A program made the position numbers and the translations under genes. Shown here piece by piece: positions 45,932-57,234 of a stretch of 64,000 nt of DNA. The DNA is taken from NCBI GenBank assembly GCA_004352715.1, contig SCFE01000028.1:1006788-1070787 (forward strand), in the 5' to 3' direction. Source of the stretch: Hofstenia miamia (taxonomy: Eukaryota; Xenacoelomorpha; Acoela). The notes below the pieces were generated by a model. That model searched no databases. It saw nothing but the letters and a program-made list of their open reading frames with translations, and was not told the origin of the DNA. The stretch's first letter is position 1, and each line of letters begins with the position of its first letter.

Positions 45932-47215
45932 TTAAAATTTAATATCATCATATGGAGTTTGCACAATTTTATTGATTATCTCCACCAAAATGTCATGATT
46001 GTGACTGCAGATTATTACCATCTCATGGCATAGAATTTCTTCACCATCCAAAATTTGTTCAAAGACGTTGAAATTCATGGTTTTCTGGACAACACCTGTA
46101 ACCCCCTTAGCACTTGATTTTAGGCTCAAATCCCTACTATTTGCACACATATATTCAATGGAATACATTTTTGATTTTAAAACAACTACCTGTATAAGTA
46201 TTCCTCCTGCCAGCTCATCTTTCACCTTTAAATATGTCACTAAACAATGGTGAATCTTTCAGCAATGTGAAATTCCATTAATCCACTCTATGCATAAAGT
46301 TGCATGCCTTAATAATGTCAGCATTACATGGTTTTATCTATATCCCCATTATTCAAAAGTCAAATGTAACCAATTATAAAAACAGTACAACCATGTAAAA
46401 TTCCATTATGCTGCTGTTTGTACAAAGTTGCACTTATCATACACATTTCTGGTCTTTATTTAATAGAGGAAGGAGTCTGTATCACTGTATAAAACTGTGA
46501 ATTTATTTTCAAATGCTGGCTTCATGGTTTGATAGTGAAATTTAAACATTTGTAGTTTTGAAAGATCTAAAATGGCCTGCCCCACATAATTCAGTTTATT
46601 CCATACAATTTCTTTGTTTTTTAGCATAACCTGCACCAAGTCTTCATTGATTATATTGAATGACTTGAATTCTGGCTGTTTGATTAATTTCTCTGCAGCC
46701 TCCTGATCACCAACAAACTTTGTTTTACACTGCTTTCTTAGAGACTAAATGGTTTTGCCAAATACTGCATTAGACATGAGCTTATAAAAGCTCTTCTCAA
46801 AATCATTTTAGCTGCCTTGTGTTTTGATTTGTTCAAATCAATGTAGGGCTTTAAAAATGGTGCCTGTCTGAATTGTAGTGCCCTGTGGAACTTGCTTATC
46901 TTCAGCCCTTCCTCAATGTGAAATTTCAACACTTCATAGTGCACCACATATCTCTCCCTCTTGAAAAATGTTTAAACCAACTTTACAACTTTGCCAGATT
47001 TCAGTCCTAATGACTCTAATATTTCTTGTATAAGGTGACAGATGTTGATCTTCAATAATCATTTTATGTGGCGCCAAGTGAAAATCAAAATGTTTGTTGT
47101 GTAAATTACTAGGATATTTGAGATCCACCTCCACCCAATAGCCTAAATCCCCATCCTGTGGTTCATTTAAAATTTCATTGATTGATGTGTCTGTCCACTG
47201 CAACTGTCCAACAGA
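45932..47215 (-). pseudogene. Family B DNA polymerase fragment, Polinton/Maverick type
   Basis: Minus-strand pieces in order: 47215-46940 has GYWVEVDLKYPSNLHNKHF, LAPHKM and LSPYTRN. 46947-46738 has HYEVLKFHIEEGLKISKFHR and KPYIDLNKSKH. 46740-46445 has LDLSKLQMFKFHY and the motif C core YSDTDSF at about 46472-46489. 46240-45932 has KVKDELAGG, VVLKSKMYSI, KGVTGVVQK and the terminal PYDDIKF. These are the landmarks of the protein-primed polB found in Polintons and in related viruses and linear plasmids. The N-terminal exonuclease and motif A are missing. Frameshifts, a damaged motif B region, a stop just after motif C and a ~190-bp repeat insertion make it dead. No other Polinton gene (capsid, protease, ATPase, integrase) was found nearby. 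Confidence 0.75.
46253..46440 (-). repeat. Repeat inserted in DNA polymerase remnant
   Basis: The reverse complement closely matches 48895-49100, including TGCAACTTTGTACAAACAGC / TGCAACTTTGTACACACAGT, 'TAATGGAATTTTACATGG' and 'TAATGGAATTTCACA'. It consists of two related half-units. It falls between the YSDTDS block and the KVKDEL block, so it interrupts what was one gene. Confidence 0.75.
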
Positions 47216-47221
47216 AAAAAA

Positions 47222-48297
47222 CAATACAAAACAAATCATCAAAAGGTAAATTAAATAACCAAAAGGCACATATTTTTTACAAAAAAGACAAAACAAATCA
47301 TCAAAATGAAAATTAAATAACATAAAGGCAAATATTTTTTCAAAAAAGGAAAATTAAATAACCAAAAGGAAAACATTTTTTTCAAAAAAGACAAAACAAA
47401 TCACCAAAAGGAAAATTTAAATTTTAGACTTTCAAATAGTGGAAAAATACTTGGAAATCCAAAATATATTGGCATTCTCTCCAATGCTATGCCTTAGAAA
47501 CTCTAACAAAATCAGATTTATTATTAAAAATTCTCAATCTCTATATGATTTTAAAACATTTATTAGGGAAATTGAGTTAAAATGTGGTTTTCCTAATTGC
47601 ATATTGCATATGTTATATTTGAATACAATTAGTAAATTGCTTTGAAAAAAGTATTTATTTCATTTTATCTGCTTCTGATAATTGTAATTTAATCTATTTA
47701 TTTCTATATTTAGAAAATGTTCCTAAGTTGTTTTAATACCTAATGTACAAAATGTAGTTTAAAACATTTAATGATTGCTGTTGTGTTTTCATAATCTCAT
47801 ACACAATTACAAGTATATTTTAAGTACTATACATATACTTAAATTTATTTTATATAGATTTGACATTCATTTTCATTTCATTTCAAAGGCAAATTTTTTT
47901 TTAAAAAGGACAAAACAAATCACCAAAAGGAAAATTAAATATCCCAAAGGTAAGTAATTTTTTTCAAAGGACAAAACATATCACCAAAAGGAAAATTAAA
48001 TATCCCAAAGGTAAGTAATTTTTTTCAAAAGGACAAAACAAATCACCAAAAGGAAAATTAAATATCCCAAAGGTAAGTAATTTTTTTTCAAAAGGAAAAA
48101 ACAAATCACCAAAAGGAAAATTAAATATCCCAAAGGTAAGTAATTTTTTTCAAAAAGGACAAAACAAATCACCAAAAGGCAAATGAAATATCCCAAAGGT
48201 AAGTAATTTTTTTCGAAAGGACAAAACAAATCACCAAAAGGAAAATTAAATATCCCAAAGGCAAATAATTTTTTTTCAAAAAGACAAAACAAATCAT
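47222..48297. repeat. ~61-63 bp minisatellite, in two blocks
   Basis: The unit is AAACAAATCACCAAAAGGAA, then AATTAAATATCCCAAAGG, then TAAGTAATTTTTTTCAAAAA. About three decayed units lie at 47222-47425 and about six well-kept ones at 47885-48297. The blocks are separated by a copy of the dispersed repeat. The long minus-strand frame through the second block (48292-47996) is a by-product of the period and is not a gene. Confidence 0.85.
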
Positions 48298-49400
48298 TGA
48301 CTAAAATGGAAAAACATTGGAAAAGGAATGTAAGTCACAAAAGTGAAAGAACATTGGAAAAAATGTAAGTCTACAAATGTGGAAAAGTTGTATACCAGGT
48401 ATTTATTTAATTCTTAACATAAAAGACACCAATAAAATTTTAAAATGCAAGCAATTTCTTATAATATAAAATATATATTTTTAAACTTTTTGTATATATG
48501 TGTATCAATAAACACTAACAACCAATTTACGACACTAATAATAAAACATGTTATCAATAATCTTGAAAAGTTTTTATTCTGGAATTCAACAAGAAAAACA
48601 TATTGAAAAAATATTTATTTCATTCTTACCATAGACAGTGATTGATAAATTGTTTTACTTTATTAACATTTTAGTTTTGTAGCATCTTTCATTTACATAA
48701 TTGAATAAATGCGGAAAATCATGCTGTAATTAAGATTGTTTTCCAACTTGGGAAAAAATCCTAGTTTTATATGATTTGAAAGTGTTATTTAATTGTTATA
48801 ATTGTAAAGGGATTTCATGTTTTGTAGATATCAATCTTTATGATTGGATACATTTTTGACATTTGAACAATAGATAACAAATTGCACATTGTCTGTAGAG
48901 AGATGCAACTTTGTACACACAGTGGTATAATGGAATTTTACATGGCTGTACTGTGTTTATAGTTTGTTACATTTGACAGTTTAACAATGCATATAGATAA
49001 AACCATAATGTTGACATTACTAAAGCATGCAACTTTCAACACATAAGAGTATACACAGCTGGCATAATGGAATTTCACAATGATGAAAGACAACTACTCT
49101 GAAAGATGTCAAACTTTTTGGTAAGCTATTTTTATAATTAAATCTCAGATATTGTTTTGATTCTTAATGCAGATATTTCTTTTAAAACGGAATCAATTTT
49201 ATTTTAATAAATTGCTGTGAATTTGCAGTCCAATGTTAAATTTGTTATAGACGTTATCATAAATAGAAACATTGTTTGTTTGTTAATACACATTTTTAAT
49301 TGAATTTGGTTAAGATTTTAATTGTCATGTGTTTTATACTGTGATCTATCACTTAATTTATTAATCATTCATTTAGATAGAACCATGTGAAAATCATAAT
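47420..49400 (+). repeat. Dispersed repeat family, copy 2
   Basis: 47425-47720 matches 13040-13310 ('ggcattctctccaatg' onward) and 49190-49340 matches 13620-14310. The minisatellite lies between the matching parts. 48895-49100 is the source-like copy of the repeat found inside the polymerase. No coding sequence was recognised. Confidence 0.6.
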
Positions 49401-49439
49401 TTGTAAGTATTCATTGTGTTTGTGGCTTTTTCCAATCTC

Positions 49440-50030
49440 ATGTATGTTAATAAAAAAACAAGTATGTAAAATAAGTATATAAACTAAATTAATGTGGTAT
49501 TTTCCATTGTCATGTATGTTAGTAAAAAAACAAGTATGTAAACTAAATTAAGCCACATAAATAAGCAGGTCACATACATTAACAAAATGCAAGTATGAAG
49601 TATGTAAAGAAAATAAAACATCTAAGCTAAGTTGGGCCACATAAATAAGCAAGTAAAAAATTAGTTACATTTTGGACAACAGATTCCAAAAAATTCTAAT
49701 CTCATGGGAGTTTTTGAAAATTCCTCAACCTCTATGTTTATAAAAAAATTGGTTACATTTTATACAATAGACTAAAAACAAATGTGTTTATTTTTGCAAT
49801 TGACATATGTGTTGTATGTGAAACATATTTATTACCCTCAATATTAGAAAATTATTTGTTTGAAAATACTTATTATGTATTTCCAAAATAGTATATTCAT
49901 AAAAAAATTGGTTACATTTTAAACAATAGACTGCAAACAATTCTAATCTCATGGGATTTTTTGAAAATTCCTCAACCTCTCAAAAAATTGGTTACATTTA
50001 AACAATAACTACAAACAATGCCAACAAAAC
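49440..50030 (+). repeat. Mixed tandem repeats
   Basis: Direct repeats of TCATGTATGTTAATAAAAAA, CAAGTATGTAAA, GCCACATAAATAAGCA, AAAAATTGGTTACATTTTA and CTCATGGGA...TTGAAAATTCCTC, in two to four copies each. This is locally duplicated AT-rich DNA with no gene. Confidence 0.7.
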
Positions 50031-50039
50031 ATATTCCAA

Positions 50040-50390
50040 TGACGTCAGAGATACACAACCGCCAATATACACAGCCCAGCAGAGGCCAAAGGTCCTCTCT
50101 TGACTAATCAGAAAAAAGTGGAATGGAAGGACTCCCTCTCCCGACCAATCAGAAAAAAGTGGAATGGGAAGGACTCAGATATAACTACTGTTATAATAAA
50201 TTCATTATTCATTATTCTCTCTCTCTCTCTCTGACCCACTTGGGATCCACATTTCATACATTAACAGATAAAAATACAACTGTAAATAACACCATTAACC
50301 ATCATTACCTTGAAGTTAGGAGCAGTTAGAGTCCTGAGGAAAGCTCTTAGACTCCCTGGGAACAGAGAGTGATACCAGTATGAAGCTGTG
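50040..50390 (+). repeat. LTR-like GC-richer block
   Basis: It contains a direct duplication (AATCAGAAAAAAGTGGAATG at about 50106 and 50146), a (CT)n at about 50217-50232, and AATAAATTCATTATTC resembling a polyadenylation region. It could be a solo LTR, but no sister copy or clear ends were found. Confidence 0.3.
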
Positions 50391-50439
50391 AGAAGTAATG
50401 AAATATAAGGATCCTCACATTTATATAGCCATAAATTTA

Positions 50440-50700
50440 CAAATAATGTAAAAATAAATATTTACAGATAGTATATAAAAATTACAACTCAATCCAGTTT
50501 TGAAAAGTATGCAACATTTTGGAAGACCCAAGTTTGTATTGAGAGGCAAGGAGGTTTTCCTTGAGCAATCTCTTGAAAGTTTTAAATTGTGGGAGTCTCT
50601 AATTGCTTTATCAAATCTATTCCACAATTTGCAAGTCTGTACTACAAAGGAGTTTTGGAAATCATTAAAATAAATACTTGATGTAAGCTTCTGTATCGAG
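50440..50700 (-). pseudogene. LINE ORF2 C-terminal remnant
   Basis: The minus strand encodes SFVVQTCKLWNRFDKAIRDS and, after a frame change, FKRLLKENLLASQYKLG. This is the LWN..P..IR....FK..L ending typical of LINE ORF2 proteins. It is unlike the LINE behind CTLD copies A and B. Bases 50701-51042 show nothing. Confidence 0.5.
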
Positions 50701-51042
50701 TGAGAATATTGGAAAAAGAAAATGGACTACATCTACGTTATTTCAACATTGGTATCTTCTCAAAATCATGGAAACACTGAACCAGTTTCTGATATAACAC
50801 TTCTACTATTTCAATCCTAGATTGTAAGAATATGTAAAGTTGACATGGCATTATTCTTCAAAAAACAAAAATAACACTTAAATATACAAATCTCTACATG
50901 ATTGCTAAAATACGTATTAGAATGCATTAAACTATTGGAATTTGAAGATTAATATAAAAGTTTTTCACACAAAGTTATTTGATTTGGAATTTTAGAAGCT
51001 TACTGTTAAAAGGGAGAAAGGAATGAAATAATTTATAAAGGC

Positions 51043-51130
51043 CTGTCTTAACTACACGATTTAATCCGCAAGTTTACATTCCACAAATTCCTGACAAGGT
51101 AAGGCTGATTAAATCATGTAGTTAAGACAG
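51043..51130. repeat. Fold-back element with 24-bp arms
   Basis: The left arm is 51043-51066 (CTGTCTTAACTACACGATTT and four more bases). The right arm is 51107-51130, its reverse complement with one mismatch. The loop is 40 bases. It lies just beyond the 3' end of the CTLD C duplication. It may be a short MITE. Confidence 0.75.
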
Positions 51131-51222
51131 TTTTTATATTAAGACAACACCTTTGAATAAATATGAAATTTTAATGAAGAAGATCTATTTTAATTACCAT
51201 TAATTAAAAACTAGCAAAATTG

Positions 51223-52726
51223 TTAGCTTCTTTCCAATTCACTATATATCAGAGTGCAAACCCATTTAGCTACTTCTTCACAAGGTAACTTCTGAAAACC
51301 TCTTCTTGAAATTGCGAGGCAAGTGTACATGTCTTTATCAGGTAAAAGCGGAATGTCCATACCCCTTGTATCTGTCCACTGAAAAATGCTGCGTTCAATA
51401 AAATTATTAGCTCCAATTCTCCATTCAGATTCATTCCCTTTCAAAAGACTTTGGACATGCTTCAACTCTTTCTCGTCGTATATAGTTAGAAAATTCCAAT
51501 GAGAAAAAGAGTTACAGTGAAGGTTTTGATTTATTCCCTCAAAGAAACAGTAGCATTTATGGAAATCTTTGCTACAACTAAGATGTTGACATTTTGGTGC
51601 TCCCATTTTACTGTATAAAAATGATATTGGAATGATACCATCTTTGCTGAATTCATTTGGAAATTGACACAAAAAGTGTTTAACCCTTGCAACTGAACTC
51701 TCAATAATGAAAAAATCTGGTTCTGTGATAAGTATGTAGTAACCACTTGTAATATATCTGTCAAGAAATTGTGGAACTTCTCCAAAATTCATTCCAGGCA
51801 TATCCCCAATCCACTTCCAATTTCCAATTCCCGAATAGTCTGTTGCTCCTATGAAAAAATTTCCACTAATATTACTCAGGATAAAATCAATTTCAGCACT
51901 GCTTTCTAAATATAGCAACTGAGAATTTTTGCAATTGTCAACACAGACCTTGGGTAAATAAGTGAAAATATAAAAATAATGAATTGGTACAATAAATGAG
52001 TGTAAAGAATTTAGTTAACAATATATAGTAGAATGTTTTGCAGGAAGCATTCTTTGATTTGCAAATTAACACAGAACATGCTTTTAATTATACACAAATA
52101 TTTCATATGAAATGCTTGCCATCTTTTATAACACAATGATTAACTGGAACAGTTTCATGTTTATAACTTTCATTGTTTATCCAAAATGACTTACCTTCGA
52201 AATTTACAAATGCTCCTAACCAGAGAGATAATAACCATGATTCGTAATACATGTTTACTCGACCATGATGAATAATAGCATTAACTATTGATTCAGATAC
52301 CTTCATTGCCAAGTTTCCATTCTTCAAATTTGAATGACACAGTGCTTTAGCTGACAACCAATTTTCGCGGGTGTGAGGAATGCAGTAGCATAGATCGCTT
52401 GAGCAATATATATATTCGCAAAAATTCTTTGTTGCAGTGTATTCATCAAGAGTAAATTTCACGTCAAGAAAATGGAATTGTTTTTTATTCAAATCATTAT
52501 TAAGAAATGAGTTTCTTGCGTATTGTCTAGACATAGAATACATTGAAATGTTTAATAATACAACGAGCAAGGACGTAATTAGCCATTTATTTGTCCAAAT
52601 CCATACTCCAAGTTCCTTTATGTTAGTGAATAACACTTCATTGAATTGTTTGAGCTGAAGAAAATGGGCGTTGTTTTCTCTAACATCATTCAGGAGAAAT
52701 GCTCCGTCTGAATGGCGGTTTTGCAT
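51223..52726 (-). pseudogene. Triple C-type-lectin-like type II membrane protein, copy C
   Basis: ATG 52726 opens 207 codons to a stop at 52103: cytoplasmic tail, hydrophobic segment (WLITSLLVVLLNIS) and most of module 1. Between about 52110 and 51920 the sequence is shortened and scrambled relative to copy A, so the end of module 1 and the start of module 2 are lost from frame. From 51918 the frame is open to 51223 and includes the rest of module 2 (GNWKWIGDMPG), all of module 3 and an intact C-terminus (FQWTDTRG, TCLAISRRGFQKL, CEEVAKWVCTL). This copy therefore preserves what A has lost and lacks what B keeps. The N-terminal residues after VREN differ by a small indel from copy A. Confidence 0.85.
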
Positions 52727-52734
52727 TACAACCT

Positions 52735-54965
52735 ACCTGTGATGAAAGTTATGCATCTATTTGGCTAGCTTAAACATTCTGTAATGATAAGAAAATATAG
52801 CTATGTGCAGATAAAAATGCTAAAATTAGTCTTGAAATTTATTGCATGATCCATCAAAAATTAGTGCATCTATGATTTAAGTGGGTAATACACTATCAGA
52901 TTTGTATGACTACGTAATTCAATATAAAATGTTTAGAACTCTTCTTAGCAAATTGAAGTCAAAATAATTTAGATATTTTCCTTCAAATAAGCTAATTATT
53001 TAACAATAACACTCTTCAGAGATGGAATCGGATCCAACATTTTAGGATCCGATCCGATCCGGATCCAAAACTTTATGATTTTGATCCGATCCGATCCGGA
53101 TTTTTAAAAAAAATTTAGGTTTCGATCTGAAACTGATCCCAATTTCAATAAGTATTCTTTCAATAAATGAACATGAACTTATATTTTTGTTTTTTTAATA
53201 AACGTATAGAAAATTTTAAATGCTTCAACACTATCTTGAGATCAAAAATGGACATATACGATATACCGGGGAGTACAGGGTAGGGCTTGGACTGAGGAAT
53301 TGGAAAAATATAATTTCGCAATAGTTCATGCAAATCAACTCAATAGTAGAGAATCCTATATAACTTAAAAGCAATGTGTTGAAAAATATATGTCAAATTT
53401 TGAAATATTACATTAGTATCAAATGCTCTTCTAGTACTACAATCAAATACAGTCAATTTTGGTTTAACAAACCAAAAAATTCAAGAATTGTCAACTATCA
53501 TAAAATGGGCCTAAAATGGCTAGGATTTAAATGGACACAATTGGATTTCTGCTGGGCGTGGGCTTCAATTGTCGAGCAATGTACATGTTTGAAATAGATA
53601 GCTTCTTTTATCTGTAATTGTCTATCCACAAGAAGCAAATCCGTTTCTGATTTTGATCATCAGTGAAAATTGATAATTTCCTGCCAAAGCTCCAATAAAT
53701 TCATTTCTTAACATATTTGTAGCTTTGTAGTAATCAAAATCCTAAAATTGTCATCAACTATAATAATAATATATGTATGGAGTTTAAATAGGTGAGTTTA
53801 TTATGTTATTACCGCCCTATTAATGTTATTATGTCCAAGTCCAAAATGACCATTTTGCAATGTCACTATGAATTGAGAATTGAAATTCTTCCCAACAACA
53901 ATATAAATTTACTTTAAAATTGCATCTTGGGCGATGAAAATGATAGTGCAAGCAATGGGAAATTAAATAACAAGCCAAAAAATTTATATTGCAAGACATT
54001 AAAAAATTGTAGTAGTGGAGTGTTTTAAAATCCTTGATAGAAAAATTAATTTTTCAAACAAAGTTTGAGATTAAAATATAAATTTTGAATTTTACTGAAA
54101 TTGTATAGTAGATTGGATTACAAATCTTAAATACCCCATTATTGGTATACCAAAGGCAGGGTTCCATACATATTTGTGTATTAATGATTATAATAACCAA
54201 CAAATTTCTGACGACTAAGTTGATCTTAGCATTGGTTTTTTTTGTTTTTATTTGGTGCAATTTAGTCAATATTAATTGATTGAGTAGAATAGCATATTTT
54301 AGTAGTATGTGTAGTTCTTGTTTGTATATATAAAATTTGAATATCATATATATTAAATTATTTCAAAAGATGCGAAAAATATTTAAAGTCTTCTAGCAAG
54401 GTTGTAATAGAATATATAAGTCGGTCTGATTTTGATTACTTATTCACATTATCACTGCTTCATTTCATGATAAAAACTTATAACGTTAAATAAATTTTCT
54501 TTAGGATATTAACATTTTAGTTCTTGACGAAAATTACTTGTTTTCTAAAAAAAATAGGTTTTGGCGCTCTGTAGCCTTATATCTTGAAATTTTGTAGGCG
54601 GTCTGAGCTGGATTCATATTGACTGACAGTTATTACATTATTATTCAATGTAGAAAACTGAATTCTTGGGTTATCGTGGTCAAAATATGTTTACAACTCT
54701 TTAAACTGAATAGTTCTTTTATAAACAAAGGATAAATATTCTATCCTGAAAAGGCCGTGTCTTCCAACTATAGTACGAAATGAATGCTGCTGTGAAACAG
54801 AATGATAATTTGTAAATCTAAATGCTATTTATGCTCATTAATCTTACATTCAGCTTATTGAAGTTTTTTAAGTATTAAGAGAACTTCCATAGTTTGTTAA
54901 AAAAATTTATAATTTTGGCCAATTTAGAAATTAGTTAAATTGGATTACAAATTATTGTCTTTTTA
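52735..54965 (-). repeat. 5' flank of CTLD unit, copy C
   Basis: Reverse-orientation copy of 6265-8481. It keeps the same order of landmarks with point changes and small indels, including the GGATCC block. It ends at (AT)n near 54975. With the gene, the unit spans about 3.8 kb. Confidence 0.75.
53017..53105 (+). repeat. GGATCC-rich hAT-like end, copy C
   Basis: Starts CAGAGATGGAATCGGATCC and continues with GATCCGATCCGGATCC steps. It is the counterpart of 8100-8193. Confidence 0.4.
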
Positions 54966-55213
54966 ATCAATTAACTATTATATATATATATATATATTCA
55001 AATGTAATAAAATTGCTTTATTAATTTCCAATGGGTTTTGTATATTCATTGAATAGTGTCGGCAGAATTGCACATTCCTTGACGATTAAACTAAACATTA
55101 CTTGAAAAATTTAAAATTTCAGATCCATTAGACGAAATTTATTTAAGCGTTTATAAGCCCTCTAACGGTCAAGAAATGTAGTGCAAATTTAATATTAAAA
55201 TTATTTGAAATTA

Positions 55214-57232
55214 AGGTGCGTTCAGACGAGAACCTTTTGATGTATATCATTTGGTATACGTCAAAAAGATGCTCGTCTGAACGCACATCGTTCAAATTGA
55301 CGCACAAACAGCTTGCATCTTTTTGACTTAGTTCAAAAGATTCTCGTCTGAACGCGCATTATTCATTTGAACGATCAGTAATTAACGATTTTGTTTTGGG
55401 GACAGATTGTCTCAAGTAGCCGTGAGTCTTAAAATACGAGGATTTTGAAGCTCAACAATTTTAACTTCAAAATGAACCCTGACGATATTGAATTCAAAAT
55501 GAACCCTGACGNNNNNNNNNNNNNNNNNNNNNNNNNNNNNNNNNNNNNNNNNNNNNNNNNNNNNNNNNNNNNNNNNNNNNNNNNNNNNNNNNNNNNNNNN
55601 NNNNNNNNNNNNNNNNNNNNNNNNNNNNNNNNNNNNNNNNNNNNNNNNNNNNNNNNNNNNNNNNNNNNNNNNNNNNNNNNNNNNNNNNNNNNNNNNNNNN
55701 NNNNNNNNNNNNNNNNNNNNNNNNNNNNNNNNNNNNNNNNNNNNNNNNNNNNNNNNNNNNNNNNNNNNNNNNNNNNNNNNNNNNNNNNNNNNNNNNNNNN
55801 NNNNNNNNNNNNNNNNNNNNNNNNNNNNNNNNNNNNNNNNNNNNNNNNNNNNNNNNNNNNNNNNNNNNNNNNNNNNNNNNNNNNNNNNNNNNNNNNNNNN
55901 NNNNNNNNNNNNNNNNNNNNNNNNNNNNNNNNNNNNNNNNNNNNNNNNNNNNNNNNNNNNNNNNNNNNNNNNNNNNNNNNNNNNNNNNNNNNNNNNNNNN
56001 NNNNNNNNNNNNNNNNNNNNNNNNNNNNNNNNNNNNNNNNNNNNNNNNNNNNNNNNNNNNNNNNNNNNNNNNNNNNNNNNNNNNNNNNNNNNNNNNNNNN
56101 NNNNNNNNNNNNNNNNNNNNNNNNNNNNNNNNNNNNNNNNNNNNNNNNNNNNNNNNNNNNNNNNNNNNNNNNNNNNNNNNNNNNNNNNNNNNNNNNNNNN
56201 NNNNNNNNNNNNNNNNNNNNNNNNNNNNNNNNNNNNNNNNNNNNNNNNNNNNNNNNNNNNNNNNNNNNNNNNNNNNNNNNNNNNNNNNNNNNNNNNNNNN
56301 NNNNNNNNNNNNNNNNNNNNNNNNNNNNNNNNNNNNNNNNNNNNNNNNNNNNNNNNNNNNNNNNNNNNNNNNNNNNNNNNNNNNNNNNNNNNNNNNNNNN
56401 NNNNNNNNNNNNNNNNNNNNNNNNNNNNNNNNNNNNNNNNNNNNNNNNNNNNNNNNNNNNNNNNNNNNNNNNNNNNNNNNNNNNNNNNNNNTGAGCACAT
56501 TTTGTAAATCTGATTTTTTAAAAAAATCTGTAAGTAGCTCGTTTTTGTGAAAGTATTTACGACAACATTTTGTGGGCTAATCAGCCATATAATAGTAGCT
56601 GTATTATTAATAGAATTTTCTTAAGAAATTTAGTAATTTTCTAAACTGCTATATCTTAAGCTTCAAACAGAAATTTTCCAAGTTTTCATATAGCAAGTAT
56701 TGACTCGCGGACTTGCACACAATACACAGCCTACTTTTAAATAATGCACCGATCAAGATTTTAGGAAAGATACCACGTTATCAATACTTTTCGGTATTGT
56801 CATAATATAGCGGTATTAGTTTCAGTATTGGTATAATTTATACAGGTAATTTCGATTTTTTGAACAATCAGTAATTAACTACTTATTCTAGGCAATATTG
56901 TATAACAATATCCATAGAATTATACATCCAATGAAATTCGTTTTTGATTATAATGTTTTGAATCAGTAATTGAGGTGTTGATTATAATCTTCCCAGTGAC
57001 AGAAAACAACAATTCCTATTAAACTTAATTGCTGAATAAACAAGTGGCCGTGCATCAAAATAATGCTCGTCTGAACGCACTTCGTTCAAATTAGCATACA
57101 TCAAAAAGACGCTCGTCTGAACGCTCCCAAATTTTGATAGATGCATCAAAAAAGCATACATCAAAAAAATGCTCGTCTGAACGCACTTTCATCAAAAGAT
57201 GCGCATCAAAAGGTTTTCGTCTGAACGCACCT
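55214..57232 (+). mobile_element. Complete GTTCAGACGAG-TIR element, copy 2
   Basis: The left end is AGGTGCGTTCAGACGAGAAC then CTTTTGATG; the right end is its reverse complement with one mismatch (CATCAAAAGGTTTTCGTCTG then AACGCACCT). TTA flanks both sides (TTA before 55214, TTA after 57232), or TTAA with one extra base. The TTA reading would fit PIF/Harbinger; TTAA would fit piggyBac or Kolobok. Both ends carry several extra copies of CTCGTCTGAACGCAC. Bases 55512-56491 are N, so an internal transposase cannot be excluded. At the left inner edge two tandem copies of TTCAAAATGAACCCTGACGA-like sequence run into the gap. Confidence 0.75.
55512..56491. other. Assembly gap (980 N)
   Basis: Nine hundred and eighty N inside the TIR element, right after a short tandem repeat (AATTCAAAATGAACCCTGACG). 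Unlike the other gaps it is not exactly 1000. Confidence 0.99.
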
Positions 57233-57234
57233 TT

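Noticed and set aside
47996-48292. 98-codon hydrophobic minus-strand ORF with 21-residue repeats
   Set aside because: It is the translation of a minisatellite whose period happens to keep a frame open.
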